Below are positions 1 through 8,208 of a DNA stretch of 64,000 nucleotides, in pieces (position 1 is the stretch's first letter; each line of letters starts with the position of its first letter). The DNA is from Actinoallomurus sp963823735 (GTDB lineage: Bacteria > Actinomycetota > Actinomycetes > Streptosporangiales > Streptosporangiaceae). Both the position numbers and the translations under genes were made by a program. The notes below the pieces were generated by a model that was given only the letters and a program-made list of their open reading frames with translations, was not told where the DNA came from and did no database searches. The stretch covers positions 1,488,001 through 1,552,000 of the forward strand of contig CAWGMO010000003.1 of NCBI GenBank assembly GCA_963823735.1. The letters are read 5' to 3'.

Positions 1-582
1 ACGGCCCAGCCGAAGGCGCGCCAGCGCGCGTCGAGCGGTTCCAGGCGCACGGTCTCCTCGGTCGACCCGGTGATCTGCAGCCCGTTGCGGTCGATGATCG
101 CCGTCAGATTGTCCAGGCCGAGGTCGCTGGAGGACATCGCGGCCTCCCAGACCGAGCCCTCCTGCAGCTCGCCGTCGCCGAGGATGACGTAGACGGGCCG
201 GTCACGGTCCGCCAGCGCGAAGCCGTTGGCGAGCGGCAGGCCGTGGCCGAGCGAGCCGGTCGGCATCTCCACGCCGGGCACCGCGCGCACCGGGTGGCCC
301 ATCAGCCGGCTCCCGGGCCGCCCGAACGTCTCCAGCTCCTCGACCGGGAAGAACCCGCGCTCGGCCAGCGCCGCGTACAGGCCGATGGCGCCGTGGCCCT
401 TGCTGAGGATGAGGATGTCGCGCGCCGCGGTCCTCGGGGTGGCCGGGTCGATCTTGCATCACGTCGAAGTAGAGCGTGGTCAGGATCTCCACGAGCGACA
501 TCGAGCCGCCCAGGTGGCCGCCCTCGGGGCCGGCGCACATCGTGACGATGTGCTCGCGTATCCGGTCGGTGACCTCGTTCAT
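1..582 (-). CDS. Transketolase N-terminal subunit (partial, apparent frameshift)
   Basis: This is the thiamine-diphosphate-binding (N-terminal) half of a split transketolase; its 3' end lies beyond the left edge of the window. The ATG at 582 gives an N-terminus with the typical GGHLGGS segment. Near 455 the frame must shift by one base, after which it reads the conserved SKGHGA, GSLGHGL and the ThDP motif GDGELQEGSVWEA...DRNG down to base 1. Dropping one A from GCAAG on the coding strand restores one continuous frame. The start overlaps the encapsulin stop as ATGA, so it is the fourth gene of the operon. Split transketolases in biosynthetic clusters transfer a C2 ketol unit; the substrate here is unknown. 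The C-terminal subunit is probably encoded just outside. The family call is firm; whether the frameshift is real is not. Confidence 0.85.
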
Positions 583-1376
583 GCCAGCGAGGCGAGGACG
601 AAGTGGCCGGGCAGGTGGACGGCGAGACCCTCACGGATCTCGGCCGTCAGCACACCGTCGGCCAGCCGGATCGCCGAGGTGCGCCCGTCGAGGAGCGTCG
701 CCGCCGCGGTGAAGTCGCCGACCAGCGCGCTGCCCGCCGGGATCATGCGCGTACGGCTGACCTTGACGCCCTGCGTCGAGAGCCGCTCCAGCAGCCCGCT
801 CGGCACCAGCGGCCACCAGTCGTCCGGGTGCAGGACGATGCCGTCGGCCGAGCCGCCGTACCACTCGCACAGCGCGGTGGTGTCCAGCAGCCGCTCCTCC
901 AGGGAGCCGGTCGGCTCATGCCGCCGCAGGTCCTTCAGGCGCAGGATGCCGTCCTCGCCGTTGAGCAGCGCGTCGTTCTCGGCCGTGCCGAGCCGTACCA
1001 GCAGCCGGAAGTCGACGAACGCCGCGAGCGTCGCCGGGTCGTCGAGGATCTCGGGCGGCACGGGTACCGAGGCGGTGATCGTCCGCAGGGCGACCTTCGC
1101 GACGCCGACCTCGAAGTCCCACTCCGGGGCGGCCGTGCCCTCCTCGACGTTCGCCGCGCGCTCGCGGTAGACGGTGTACTCGTCGCCGTCGACGACGGCC
1201 TTCTTCAGCAGGTGGCGGACCGTGTGGCGCGGCCGGCGCTTGGCCGGCGGGAACAGGTCGCTGATCGAGGCGCGCAGCTCGACCGAGGCCTTCGGACCGT
1301 ACCGTGCGTAGGCCAGGGCGAACTCCTCACCTGGGCCACGGTGGTTCAGTTCGGGATCGTCCAGCAGCATGCTCAT
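579..1376 (-). CDS. HK97-fold encapsulin-like shell protein (Family 3 type)
   Basis: A 265-residue protein that I read as an encapsulin nanocompartment shell of the natural-product (Family 3) class. Residues 126-145 carry the pattern typical of HK97 capsid/encapsulin A-domains, RLGTAENDALLNGEDGIL (an acidic-Asn-x-LLNG turn followed by GIL). Residues 178-190 (DGIVLHPDDWW) and 208-222 (a Met-Pro-x-Gly-x-x-LVGDF block) match the C-terminal strands of phage capsid proteins, ending with an acidic-REGLAV segment. It has no signal peptide or membrane segment. ATG 1376 overlaps the SDR stop (ATGA); a second ATG at 1370 is better spaced from the GGAG. It sits inside an operon of enzymes (sulfotransferase, SDR, transketolase), which are candidate cargo or partners. 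No cargo-loading peptide was recognised. A defective prophage capsid is the alternative, but no phage gene is nearby. Confidence 0.75.
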   Translation of the reverse strand: MSMLLDDPELNHRGPGEEFALAYARYGPKASVELRASISDLFPPAKRRPRHTVRHLLKKAVVDGDEYTVYRERAANVEEGTAAPEWDFEVGVAKVALRTITASVPVPPEILDDPATLAAFVDFRLLVRLGTAENDALLNGEDGILRLKDLRRHEPTGSLEERLLDTTALCEWYGGSADGIVLHPDDWWPLVPSGLLERLSTQGVKVSRTRMIPAGSALVGDFTAAATLLDGRTSAIRLADGVLTAEIREGLAVHLPGHFVLASLA

Positions 1377-2110
1377 ACTCCTAGGGCTCGTCCGCCATCG
1401 ACCACCTGGACCGTCCCGGTGATGAATCCGGCGCGTTCGCTCATCAGGAAGACGGCCGCGGCCGCCACCTCGTCGGGCCGGGCGACCCGGCCGAGCGGGA
1501 TGCCCGCCTCGGCCGCGACCTCCTCGACCGGCCCGGGCAGCGCCGCCGTGGCCGTGTAGCCGGGCGCCAGCACGTTGACGGTGATGTCTCCGGCGCCCAG
1601 CTCGCGTACGAGGGTCTTGGCGTAGCCGACCAGGCCTGGGCGCACGATGTTGGACAGGGCGTACTCGGGGATCGGCGTCCGTACCGTCTCGCTCGTGATC
1701 ATCACGATCCGGCCCCAGCCGGACTTGCGCAGGTGCGGCATCGCGGCCTGCACCAGGCCGATGTGGGCGAGCATGCCGAGCTCGACCGCGGCACGGTAGT
1801 CGTCGAGGTCGAACGCCGTCGTCTCTCCGGGCGGCGGGCCGCCCGCGTTGGTGAGGAGCAGGTGCAGCCCGCCGTGCTCGGCCGCGGTGCGCTCGACCCA
1901 GGCGGTGGCGGCGGCGTGGTCGCACACGTCGAGTGCGGTGGTCGTGACGCGGTCCCCGAGCTCGGCGCGCGCGGACGCCAGCCGTTCGGGGTCACGGCCG
2001 CAGATCGCGACCGTCGCCCCCTCATCGACCAGTTCACGCGCGATGGCGAGCCCGATGCCGGAGGAGCCTCCGGCGACGAGCGCCACCTTTCCGTTCAGCC
2101 CCAGGTCCAC
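1373..2110 (-). CDS. Short-chain dehydrogenase/reductase lacking the Tyr/Lys pair
   Basis: A 245-residue classical-size SDR with an N-terminal Rossmann motif GGSSGIG (14-20), the NAG motif near 88-90 and a C-terminal GG segment. When the helix KTLVREL is aligned with FabG, the catalytic Tyr falls on Ser153 and the catalytic Lys on Arg157 (sequence LSNIVRPG); Ser140 is kept. This LSN..R.G variant is known in one SDR subgroup, so it may be a non-canonical reductase or a scaffold protein. It starts at GTG 2110, one base past the sulfotransferase stop, with GGAGG upstream, so translation is likely coupled. It ends in an ATGA overlap with the encapsulin gene. The tight packing supports a shared pathway. 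Confidence 0.85.
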   Translation of the reverse strand: MDLGLNGKVALVAGGSSGIGLAIARELVDEGATVAICGRDPERLASARAELGDRVTTTALDVCDHAAATAWVERTAAEHGGLHLLLTNAGGPPPGETTAFDLDDYRAAVELGMLAHIGLVQAAMPHLRKSGWGRIVMITSETVRTPIPEYALSNIVRPGLVGYAKTLVRELGAGDITVNVLAPGYTATAALPGPVEEVAAEAGIPLGRVARPDEVAAAAVFLMSERAGFITGTVQVVDGGRALGV

Positions 2111-2111
2111 G

Positions 2112-3005
2112 TCATGGCCTCCTCTTGTAGCCGTACCGGCGCAGCAGGGGGAGGGCCAGCGCGGTGGTGAGCGCGCGCTCCCGCCTCGGCAGTTTCGAGA
2201 TCCAGCGCAGGTCCTCGGTGATCGCGGTGCGCCCGCGTCCGAAGCGGTTCGGGTTGCCGGTGACGGTGTGGTTGCCGCCGAGCTCGACCGTGCCGTCCTC
2301 GTCGACCGGGTTCGCGTCCGCGCGGTCGATCAGGTCGAGGACGGCGCCGACCGCGGCGCGCGGGGAGCGGGTGAGGTCCTCGTACCGCATCGTCACCGAG
2401 GCGCGGGGGCGTGCGCGGCCGACCGCCTCGGCGGCGAGGTTGAAACCGGCCCAGTGGTACGTGCTGTTCAGCGCGCCGCGCTCTCCGGTGTAGTCCTTCG
2501 GCTGGAGCCAGGACCAGGCGACCGCGCGCGGGTCTCGGATGAGGTGCGCGTACGCGGGCCGTATCCCGTCCAGGTGGGTGAGGAGCGCGGCGTCCGAGGC
2601 GAACTTCGAGCTGTCGACGATCACCTCGGCGCCGGTGACCTCGGCGATGGCGCGGTAGGTGGCGGCCAGCGTGCGCGGCCAGCCGTTCGCCGGAGGCCGG
2701 CGTAGAACGTTCCACGTGTGGCGTGTACGGCAGGCGTCCTGCCAGTCGACGACCTCGGTGGCGTGCTCGTGGAGCGTACGGTCCAGCGGGCGGACCAGGT
2801 CGAGGACCTTCGACCACTGTCCGCATTCGGTGAGCGGCTCCCCGCAACCGCACTGGCTGTTGCTGCCCGAGCCGAGCACTCCGTTGAGCCACAGGAAACG
2901 CAGCTCTCCGACATGCACCACGCCGGGCGCCTCGGCGAGCACGTTGCCGAGCACCGTGCTCCCGCTTCGGCACCATCCGGTGATGTAAAGCACCGTCAGT
3001 GACAT
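2112..3005 (-). CDS. PAPS-dependent sulfotransferase
   Basis: A 297-residue cytosolic sulfotransferase. The 5'-phosphosulfate loop is at residues 9-20 (TGWCRSGSTVLG) and the 3'-phosphate motif is HLIRDPRAVAWSW in the middle of the protein; both bind PAPS, the sulfate donor. A Cys-rich stretch (CGCGEPLTECGQW) lies between them. I place the start at ATG 3005, which has GGAG seven bases upstream and begins just before the PAPS loop, rather than at a longer in-frame start. It is the first gene of the minus-strand operon with the SDR, encapsulin and transketolase genes, and is divergent from the AMP ligase. It predicts that the cluster product or an intermediate is sulfated. Confidence 0.87.
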   Translation of the reverse strand: MSLTVLYITGWCRSGSTVLGNVLAEAPGVVHVGELRFLWLNGVLGSGSNSQCGCGEPLTECGQWSKVLDLVRPLDRTLHEHATEVVDWQDACRTRHTWNVLRRPPANGWPRTLAATYRAIAEVTGAEVIVDSSKFASDAALLTHLDGIRPAYAHLIRDPRAVAWSWLQPKDYTGERGALNSTYHWAGFNLAAEAVGRARPRASVTMRYEDLTRSPRAAVGAVLDLIDRADANPVDEDGTVELGGNHTVTGNPNRFGRGRTAITEDLRWISKLPRRERALTTALALPLLRRYGYKRRP

Positions 3006-3170
3006 CCGCAACTCCGGGGTAACCGGGCAAACATGATCTGATGTGACCGGAACCGATAAAAGCATGGATCTTGACTGGGGGGCAGGGGTCGGCGAAAAAA
3101 TGTATCAAATTAGACAAACTTCGCGTAACTAACTTACTGCCGGTCAAGGTGCCGAGTCATGGGAGTCAGG
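3006..3170. promoter_or_regulatory. Divergent promoter region of the encapsulin locus
   Basis: The gap between the sulfotransferase and AMP ligase genes contains an AT-rich stretch (about 3065-3140) that stands out against the GC-rich surroundings. It holds a small inverted repeat GTAACTAACTTAC (3125-3137). On the plus strand TAGACA (about 3111-3116) is followed after about 18 bases by TACTGC, a weak -35/-10 candidate. I infer that both arms of the cluster are controlled from here; the exact boxes are uncertain. Confidence 0.45.
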
Positions 3171-4802
3171 ATGTCGGATCAGTACCGCCGTAAAGGCTGG
3201 TGGAGAGACCAGACCTTCCTGGACGACCTGAGGAGATCCACCGCCGCGACACCGGAGAAGACGGCCGTAGCGGTGTGCCGGACCGCCACGGGCGACACCC
3301 GTGAGCTTGATTACACCGAGCTCGCCCGGCTCGCTGACCGGTGCGCCGGAGCCCTCGTCGAGCTCGGGGTGAAGCCCGGCGAGACGGTCGCCGTCCAGCT
3401 CGACGACTGCTGGCAGCTTCCGGTGCTGGCCCTGGGCTGCATGCGCGCCGGCGCCCGCATCTGCCCGCTGCTGCCGGTGTACCGGCGCCGTGAGCTGGAG
3501 GTCATGCTCGGGCTCACCGAGGCGCGGGTGCTGATCACCATGGCCGAGTGCGACGGCGACGCCCTGGGCGAGCTGGGCCATGCCCTCGCCGCCGAGCTGC
3601 CGTCACTGGCCCACGTGCTCGTCGCCGGCGAGGACTTCGACGAGCGGCTCTTCGGCACCCCGTGGGAGGACCACCACGGCGCGGAGCTGGACGGCCGCGA
3701 GCTCGGCGCCGACGACCCGTACCTCGTGCTGTTCACCTCCGGCACGACCGGCGAGCCCAAGGGCGTGCTGCACAGCCCCAACACCCTGTACGCGGCGATC
3801 CACGGCGAGGCCGGGGTCTTCGGCCTCGACGAGTCGCTCGTGATGGCGACGACCTCGGCGTACACCCACTACACCGGCTTCGTGCAGGGCATGCTGATGC
3901 CGCTGATGCTGGGCGGCACGATGGTCTTCCAGGACTCCCACGACGGCCCGGCGGTGCTCGACCTGCTGGCACGCCACCGCGTCACGTTCCTCTACGCGGC
4001 GCCGCACTACCTGCGCGACCTCCTCGACGCCCAGCGCGACTCCGAGCGTGACCTGTCCGCGCTGAGCCGGCTGGTCAGCGGCTCCGCGCCGATCCCGCCG
4101 CACTACGTCGACGAGGTGCGCGAGGAGTTCGGCGTACGCCTGTTCTCCCTGTGGGGCATGTCCGAGAACGGCCCGGTCACCATCAGCCGGATCGAGGACC
4201 CCGAGGACTGGGCCGCGCACAGCGACGGCAGCCCGATCTCGGACATGGAGCTGCGCGTCGACCCGATCCCCGGCGAGCCCGAGGGCGTGGGCACGCTGTG
4301 GGTGCGAGGGCCGACACAGTGCCTCGGCTACTACCGGCGCGAGGAGCTGTACGCCGCCCACCTCGACGCCGATGGCTGGTTCGACACGGGCGACCTGGCG
4401 CGCCTCGACGGGCGCGGCGGCATCCGCATCACCGGCCGCGCCAAGGACACCATCCTGCGGAACGCCTTCATCGTCCCCGTCACCGACCTGGAGGCGATCA
4501 TCGGGCGGCACCCGAAGGTGCGCGAGGCCTGCGTGATCGGCCTCCCGGTGCCCGGCGCCGCCGACGAGACGATCTGCGCGGTCGTGTCGCCGGCCGGCGG
4601 CGACGCGGTCACGCTGGAGGAGCTGCGCGCGGCGCTGGGCGACACCGGGATGACCGAGCTCTACTGGCCCGAGCGCCTGGAGGTCGTCGACCCCCTGCCC
4701 AAGACGCCCACCGGCAAGATCCGCAAGACCGAGCTGAAAGAGCGGTTCAGCCCGCCCAGCCAGGCCGCGCCGTCAGTTCCACGACAGCGCACGTCCAGCT
4801 GA
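3171..4802 (+). CDS. AMP-dependent acyl/aryl ligase (ANL superfamily)
   Basis: A 543-residue adenylating enzyme that activates a carboxylate as an acyl-AMP and then usually transfers it to CoA or a carrier protein. The phosphate-loop A3 motif is at about 187-199 (LFTSGTTGEPKG), the A5-like segment is LWGMSENG, the A7 Asp is in GWFDTGDLARLD, and the A10 Lys is in KTPTGKIRKTEL. This is full length for the family. ATG 3171 is preferred over ATG 3159 because GGGAG lies at 3161-3165. It is divergent from the sulfotransferase operon and its 3' end overlaps the convergent KAS III gene by about 55 bases. In this cluster it probably activates the starter acid. Confidence 0.9.
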   Translation: MSDQYRRKGWWRDQTFLDDLRRSTAATPEKTAVAVCRTATGDTRELDYTELARLADRCAGALVELGVKPGETVAVQLDDCWQLPVLALGCMRAGARICPLLPVYRRRELEVMLGLTEARVLITMAECDGDALGELGHALAAELPSLAHVLVAGEDFDERLFGTPWEDHHGAELDGRELGADDPYLVLFTSGTTGEPKGVLHSPNTLYAAIHGEAGVFGLDESLVMATTSAYTHYTGFVQGMLMPLMLGGTMVFQDSHDGPAVLDLLARHRVTFLYAAPHYLRDLLDAQRDSERDLSALSRLVSGSAPIPPHYVDEVREEFGVRLFSLWGMSENGPVTISRIEDPEDWAAHSDGSPISDMELRVDPIPGEPEGVGTLWVRGPTQCLGYYRREELYAAHLDADGWFDTGDLARLDGRGGIRITGRAKDTILRNAFIVPVTDLEAIIGRHPKVREACVIGLPVPGAADETICAVVSPAGGDAVTLEELRAALGDTGMTELYWPERLEVVDPLPKTPTGKIRKTELKERFSPPSQAAPSVPRQRTSS

Positions 4803-5767
4803 ACCCGGCGCCGATCCCCACGAGCATCACCCGGTCGCCGGGGCGGGTCTGCCCGCTCTCCACGAGATGGGCCAGGCCGGTCAGCTGGTCGCAGGCGCCG
4901 ACGTGGCCGGTGCGGCGTCCCCATTCCCAGGTGGCGGCGGGCAGTTCGAGGCCGAGCGGCTCCAGGTAGCGGGTCACCAGCGTCTTGCGGCCCACGTTGG
5001 GGAAGACGAGGCGGGAGATCTCGTCCGAGCTTGCAGTCCGCTTCGTCCAGGGCCAGGGCCACGGCCTCGGTGAGCCCCGTCACGGTCCGGTCCGCGATGC
5101 CGCCCGGCGGCGCGTACGCCTTGCGGCGCGCGCGGACGTCGACCGTACGGCCGGGCGTGACCTCGAACGGCTCCGCGCCCCGGTACATCCCCTCCAGGCC
5201 CGTGTCGACGATGGTCGTGACGGACAGGAGCCGCGCGAAGCCGTCGCGCGCCAGCACGGCGGCGGCGCCGCCGTCGCCGTACACGATGCCGTTCACGTCG
5301 CCGCGCCACCGGTCGAAGCCCGGGTCGCCGAACCGGTCGGCGCTCGTCACGAGCGCCGCGGCGCGCCGCTCGTCGGCGGCAAGGTAGGACGCGGCGAGCT
5401 CCACGGCGCCGAGCGCGCCGTTGCACATCTGCTGCACGTCCAGCGCGGGGGAGTGCCGGTTGCCCTCCAGCACCTCGCGGTGGACGTACGACGCGGCGGG
5501 CCAGTAGTCGATCCCCTGGAACCACGCGGACGCGTGCAGCAGGACCGAAACGTCGGCCGGCGCGACGCCGGACCGCTCCAGCGCGACGCGCGCCGCCCGC
5601 GCGGCCATCTCCGGCGGCGCCTCACCGTCCGACACGGTCACTGACGCGTAGTCGTTGACCTCCTGTTCGGAGGCGTCATAGCGCCCCTCGTCGACGGCTC
5701 GCGCGACGTCGAACGGAGCCGGAAGGCGGTAGCCGAGGCCGGCGATGTACAGATCGTGACAACGCAT
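4747..5767 (-). CDS. KAS III-like ketoacyl-ACP synthase (apparent frameshift)
   Basis: A thiolase-fold protein of about 339 residues after correcting one frame shift near 5030. The nucleophile is Cys115 in DVQQMCNGALG. After the shift the frame continues with VFPNVGRKT and GRRTGHVGACDQ. Compared with FabH, the usual His of the HQAN motif is Asn (about 257), and the usual Asn of the GNTSA motif is His (about 288), so the two residues look exchanged; this suggests an acyltransferase or unusual condensing role. The shift is repaired by removing one A from GCAAGC on the coding strand. It starts at ATG 5767 and is divergent from the LanB-like gene. It probably works with the AMP ligase. Confidence 0.8.
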
Positions 5768-5867
5768 TGTGATCCCAGCGAATTAATGACAGAACGGGAT
5801 TTATCACTCTAGGTTGATCTTCTCGCGAGGCGGGACGAATCCCGAAGTCGGGCCTGGAGGAGACGCA

Positions 5868-8162
5868 GTGGCTGCCATGGACGACGGGCACACCGTGCCC
5901 CTTCCCGGCACGGACTGGACGGCGTGGCGCGACGTGCTGGTGCGCTCGGCGGGCTTCCCCGCCGACGGCCTCGAACGCTTCGCCGCCCCCGATCTGGCCA
6001 AGATCGCCGACGCGTTCCTCGACGGGAGCGCGAGCGAGGAGGAACTGGAGGCCTGCCACACCGAGGCCATGGCCGAAGCGGGGCGTACGGCCGAGGCCAT
6101 CGCCGCCGACCCGCTGTTCCGTGAGGCCGTGACCTGGCAGAACCTCGCGATGGTATCGGTCGTCGACCACCTCACGCGCGAGGAGCCGGAGGCGGAGACG
6201 CCCAAGATCGCCCGGCGGAGGCGGCAGAAGCGGCGGTTCCGTGAGGACACGGTCGCCCGCTACTGGCAGCGCTACTGCGGCAAGAACGACACCATCGGCT
6301 TCTTCGGCCCGGTCACCTGGGGCACCTTCGACCCCGAGGCACCGGCCGTGGTGGCGCGCGCCGGCCACGGGCTGACCCGCTCGCGCGAGGTCTTCTATGA
6401 GTTCTGGGCCTTCGAGGCGTACATCGCCCACCTCGTCGCCGACCCGGTGGTCCGGCCCTGGCTGCCGGTCGGCCTCAACCCGCACCTGACGCTCGACGGC
6501 CGCCGGGTGCTGCGCCCGGAGGGCCCGCCGCTGGAGCTGTCGGAGGCCGAGGCCGCCATTGTGGAACGCTCCGACGGCCGCCGCCCGGCCATCGAGGCCG
6601 GCGACCTCGACCTGCTGGACGGCCTGGTCGAGCGCGGCGTGCTCTGGTGGGGCGTCGACCTGCCCTACAACCCCTCCGCCGAGGGCGTGCTGCGCTCGAC
6701 GCTCGCGGCCATCGCCGACCCCGGCGCACGCGAGCGCGCGCTGGCCGGGCTGACCCGGCTGGACACCGCGCGCGCCGCGGTGTCCGCGGCGGCCGGCGAC
6801 GCGGACAAGCTGGCCGAGGCCCTCGCCCTGCTGGACGCCGAGTTCACCGCCGTCACCGGCTCCGACGCCGAACGGCGCGCCGGGCAGATGTACGCGGGCC
6901 GCACGCTCTGCTACGAGGAGACCGTCCGCGACCTCGACCTGACGTTCGGCGGGCCGCTCATCGAGGCGCTGTCCGGGCCGTTCGGGCGGGTGCTGCTCCC
7001 GGCGGCCCGCTGGGTGTCGTCCTACATCGCCGAGACGTACGCCACCGCCTTCCGCGCGCTCTACGAGGAGATGCGCCCGCCGGAGGCCACCGGGATCCCG
7101 CTCAGCGAGTTCTGGGAACCCGCCCACGACCTGATCAACGGCGCGGATCGTCCGGCGGAGGCCGTGATGATCGAGTTCACCCGCCGCTGGCGGGAGCTGT
7201 TCGACCTCGGCCGTACGGAGCCCGGCACGCGGCGGGTGTCGGCCCGCAGCGACGACCTGGCCGGACGCGTCGAGGAGCTGTTCGCCGCGGAGCGTCCCGG
7301 CTGGCCCGCCGCCCGCATCCACAGCCCCGACCTGCACGTGTGCGCGCCCAGCGTCGAGGCGCTCGCCGCCGGCGAGTTCACGCTCGTGCTGGGGGAGATG
7401 CACGCGACCTGGCCGACGATGGACTGCGCGGTCTTCGCCGACCGGCACCCGGACCCGGCGCGGCTGCGCGCGGCGGCGGCCGAGGACATCGGCCCGCAGT
7501 TCCGGCCGCTGTACCCGACCTGGTGGCCTCGCTACACGGCACGGGTCGCGCCGGTCCTCGGCGTGACCGACCACCAGCTCGCCTTCACCGGGGCGCCCGG
7601 CGCCGACCCGGAGCGGCTGCTGCCGATCACCGCCCTCACCGTCGTCGAGCTGGAGGGCGAGCTGGCGGTGACGACCACGGACGGGCGCACCTGGCCGCTG
7701 TCCGACGTCTTCGCGCTGCTCGTCGGCTGGCACGCCGCCGAGGCGTTCAAACTGTCCGGCTCCGAGCCGCACACACCGCGCCTCACCATCGACCGGCTCG
7801 TCGTCACCCGCGAGACCTGGCGGACGACGATCGGCGCGAGCGGCCTGGCCCCGGCCAAGGGCCGGGTGAACGAGTACCTCGCCGCCCGCCGGCTGCGCCG
7901 CGCCCTCGACCTGCCCGAACGCGTCTTCGCCAAGCTCGGCACCGAGGTCAAGCCCGTCTACCTCGACTTCACCAGCCCGCGCTACATCTCCGCGTTCTGC
8001 ACCATGCTGCGCACCGCGAAGACGAACGCCGGCGACGACGTGCAACTGGTGATCAGCGAACTGCTCCCCGGCCCCGAGGACGCCTGGCTGCCGGACGCGC
8101 AGGGCAACCGCTACTGCTCCGAGCTGCGCATCCAGCTCGTCGACCCCCTGCGCCCCCTCTAG
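5868..8162 (+). CDS. LanB-type dehydratase, glutamylation domain only (PEARL-like)
   Basis: A 764-residue protein resembling the N-terminal (tRNA-dependent glutamylation) domain of lantibiotic dehydratases. The best marker is the segment at about 139-152 (GKNDTIGFFGPVTWG), which replaces the R.tPFG.f motif of NisB in this branch. The C-terminal third carries the PERVFAKLG...KPVYLDF segment typical of the family. It lacks the roughly 300-residue elimination domain of full LanB enzymes. Members of this family use aminoacyl-tRNA to modify Ser/Thr or extend a peptide. I chose GTG 5868 because GGAGGAG lies at 5856-5862. No precursor peptide gene was found on either side. It is divergent from KAS III and ends at a strong hairpin. 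Confidence 0.75.
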   Translation: MAAMDDGHTVPLPGTDWTAWRDVLVRSAGFPADGLERFAAPDLAKIADAFLDGSASEEELEACHTEAMAEAGRTAEAIAADPLFREAVTWQNLAMVSVVDHLTREEPEAETPKIARRRRQKRRFREDTVARYWQRYCGKNDTIGFFGPVTWGTFDPEAPAVVARAGHGLTRSREVFYEFWAFEAYIAHLVADPVVRPWLPVGLNPHLTLDGRRVLRPEGPPLELSEAEAAIVERSDGRRPAIEAGDLDLLDGLVERGVLWWGVDLPYNPSAEGVLRSTLAAIADPGARERALAGLTRLDTARAAVSAAAGDADKLAEALALLDAEFTAVTGSDAERRAGQMYAGRTLCYEETVRDLDLTFGGPLIEALSGPFGRVLLPAARWVSSYIAETYATAFRALYEEMRPPEATGIPLSEFWEPAHDLINGADRPAEAVMIEFTRRWRELFDLGRTEPGTRRVSARSDDLAGRVEELFAAERPGWPAARIHSPDLHVCAPSVEALAAGEFTLVLGEMHATWPTMDCAVFADRHPDPARLRAAAAEDIGPQFRPLYPTWWPRYTARVAPVLGVTDHQLAFTGAPGADPERLLPITALTVVELEGELAVTTTDGRTWPLSDVFALLVGWHAAEAFKLSGSEPHTPRLTIDRLVVTRETWRTTIGASGLAPAKGRVNEYLAARRLRRALDLPERVFAKLGTEVKPVYLDFTSPRYISAFCTMLRTAKTNAGDDVQLVISELLPGPEDAWLPDAQGNRYCSELRIQLVDPLRPL

Positions 8163-8168
8163 GCGGGA

Positions 8169-8197
8169 GGCCCGGTGGCCTGGCGGGCCACCGGGCC
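8169..8197. terminator. Bidirectional hairpin terminator
   Basis: A perfect 12-bp stem (GGCCCGGTGGCC / GGCCACCGGGCC) with a 5-base loop. It lies between the convergent ends of the LanB-like gene and the gene at 8209, so it can serve both and marks the right border of the encapsulin locus. Confidence 0.75.
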
Positions 8198-8208
8198 GGG
8201 ACGGTGCC

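Noticed and set aside
451..458. Programmed ribosomal frameshift in the transketolase gene
   Set aside because: No slippery heptamer or downstream structure was seen, and the same one-base discrepancy occurs in six unrelated genes.
579..1376. Encapsulin-like protein as part of a prophage
   Set aside because: No portal, terminase, protease, tail or integrase gene is near, and it overlaps enzyme genes on both sides.
5768..5867. Search for a lanthipeptide precursor between KAS III and the LanB-like gene
   Set aside because: The 100-base gap has no start codon with a Ser/Thr/Cys-rich short frame; it looks like a promoter only.
5676..8045. A 789-codon open frame on the minus strand opposite the LanB-like gene
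   Set aside because: It is composed mainly of Arg, Gly, Ala and Val with no domain, as expected from the antisense of a GC-rich gene.
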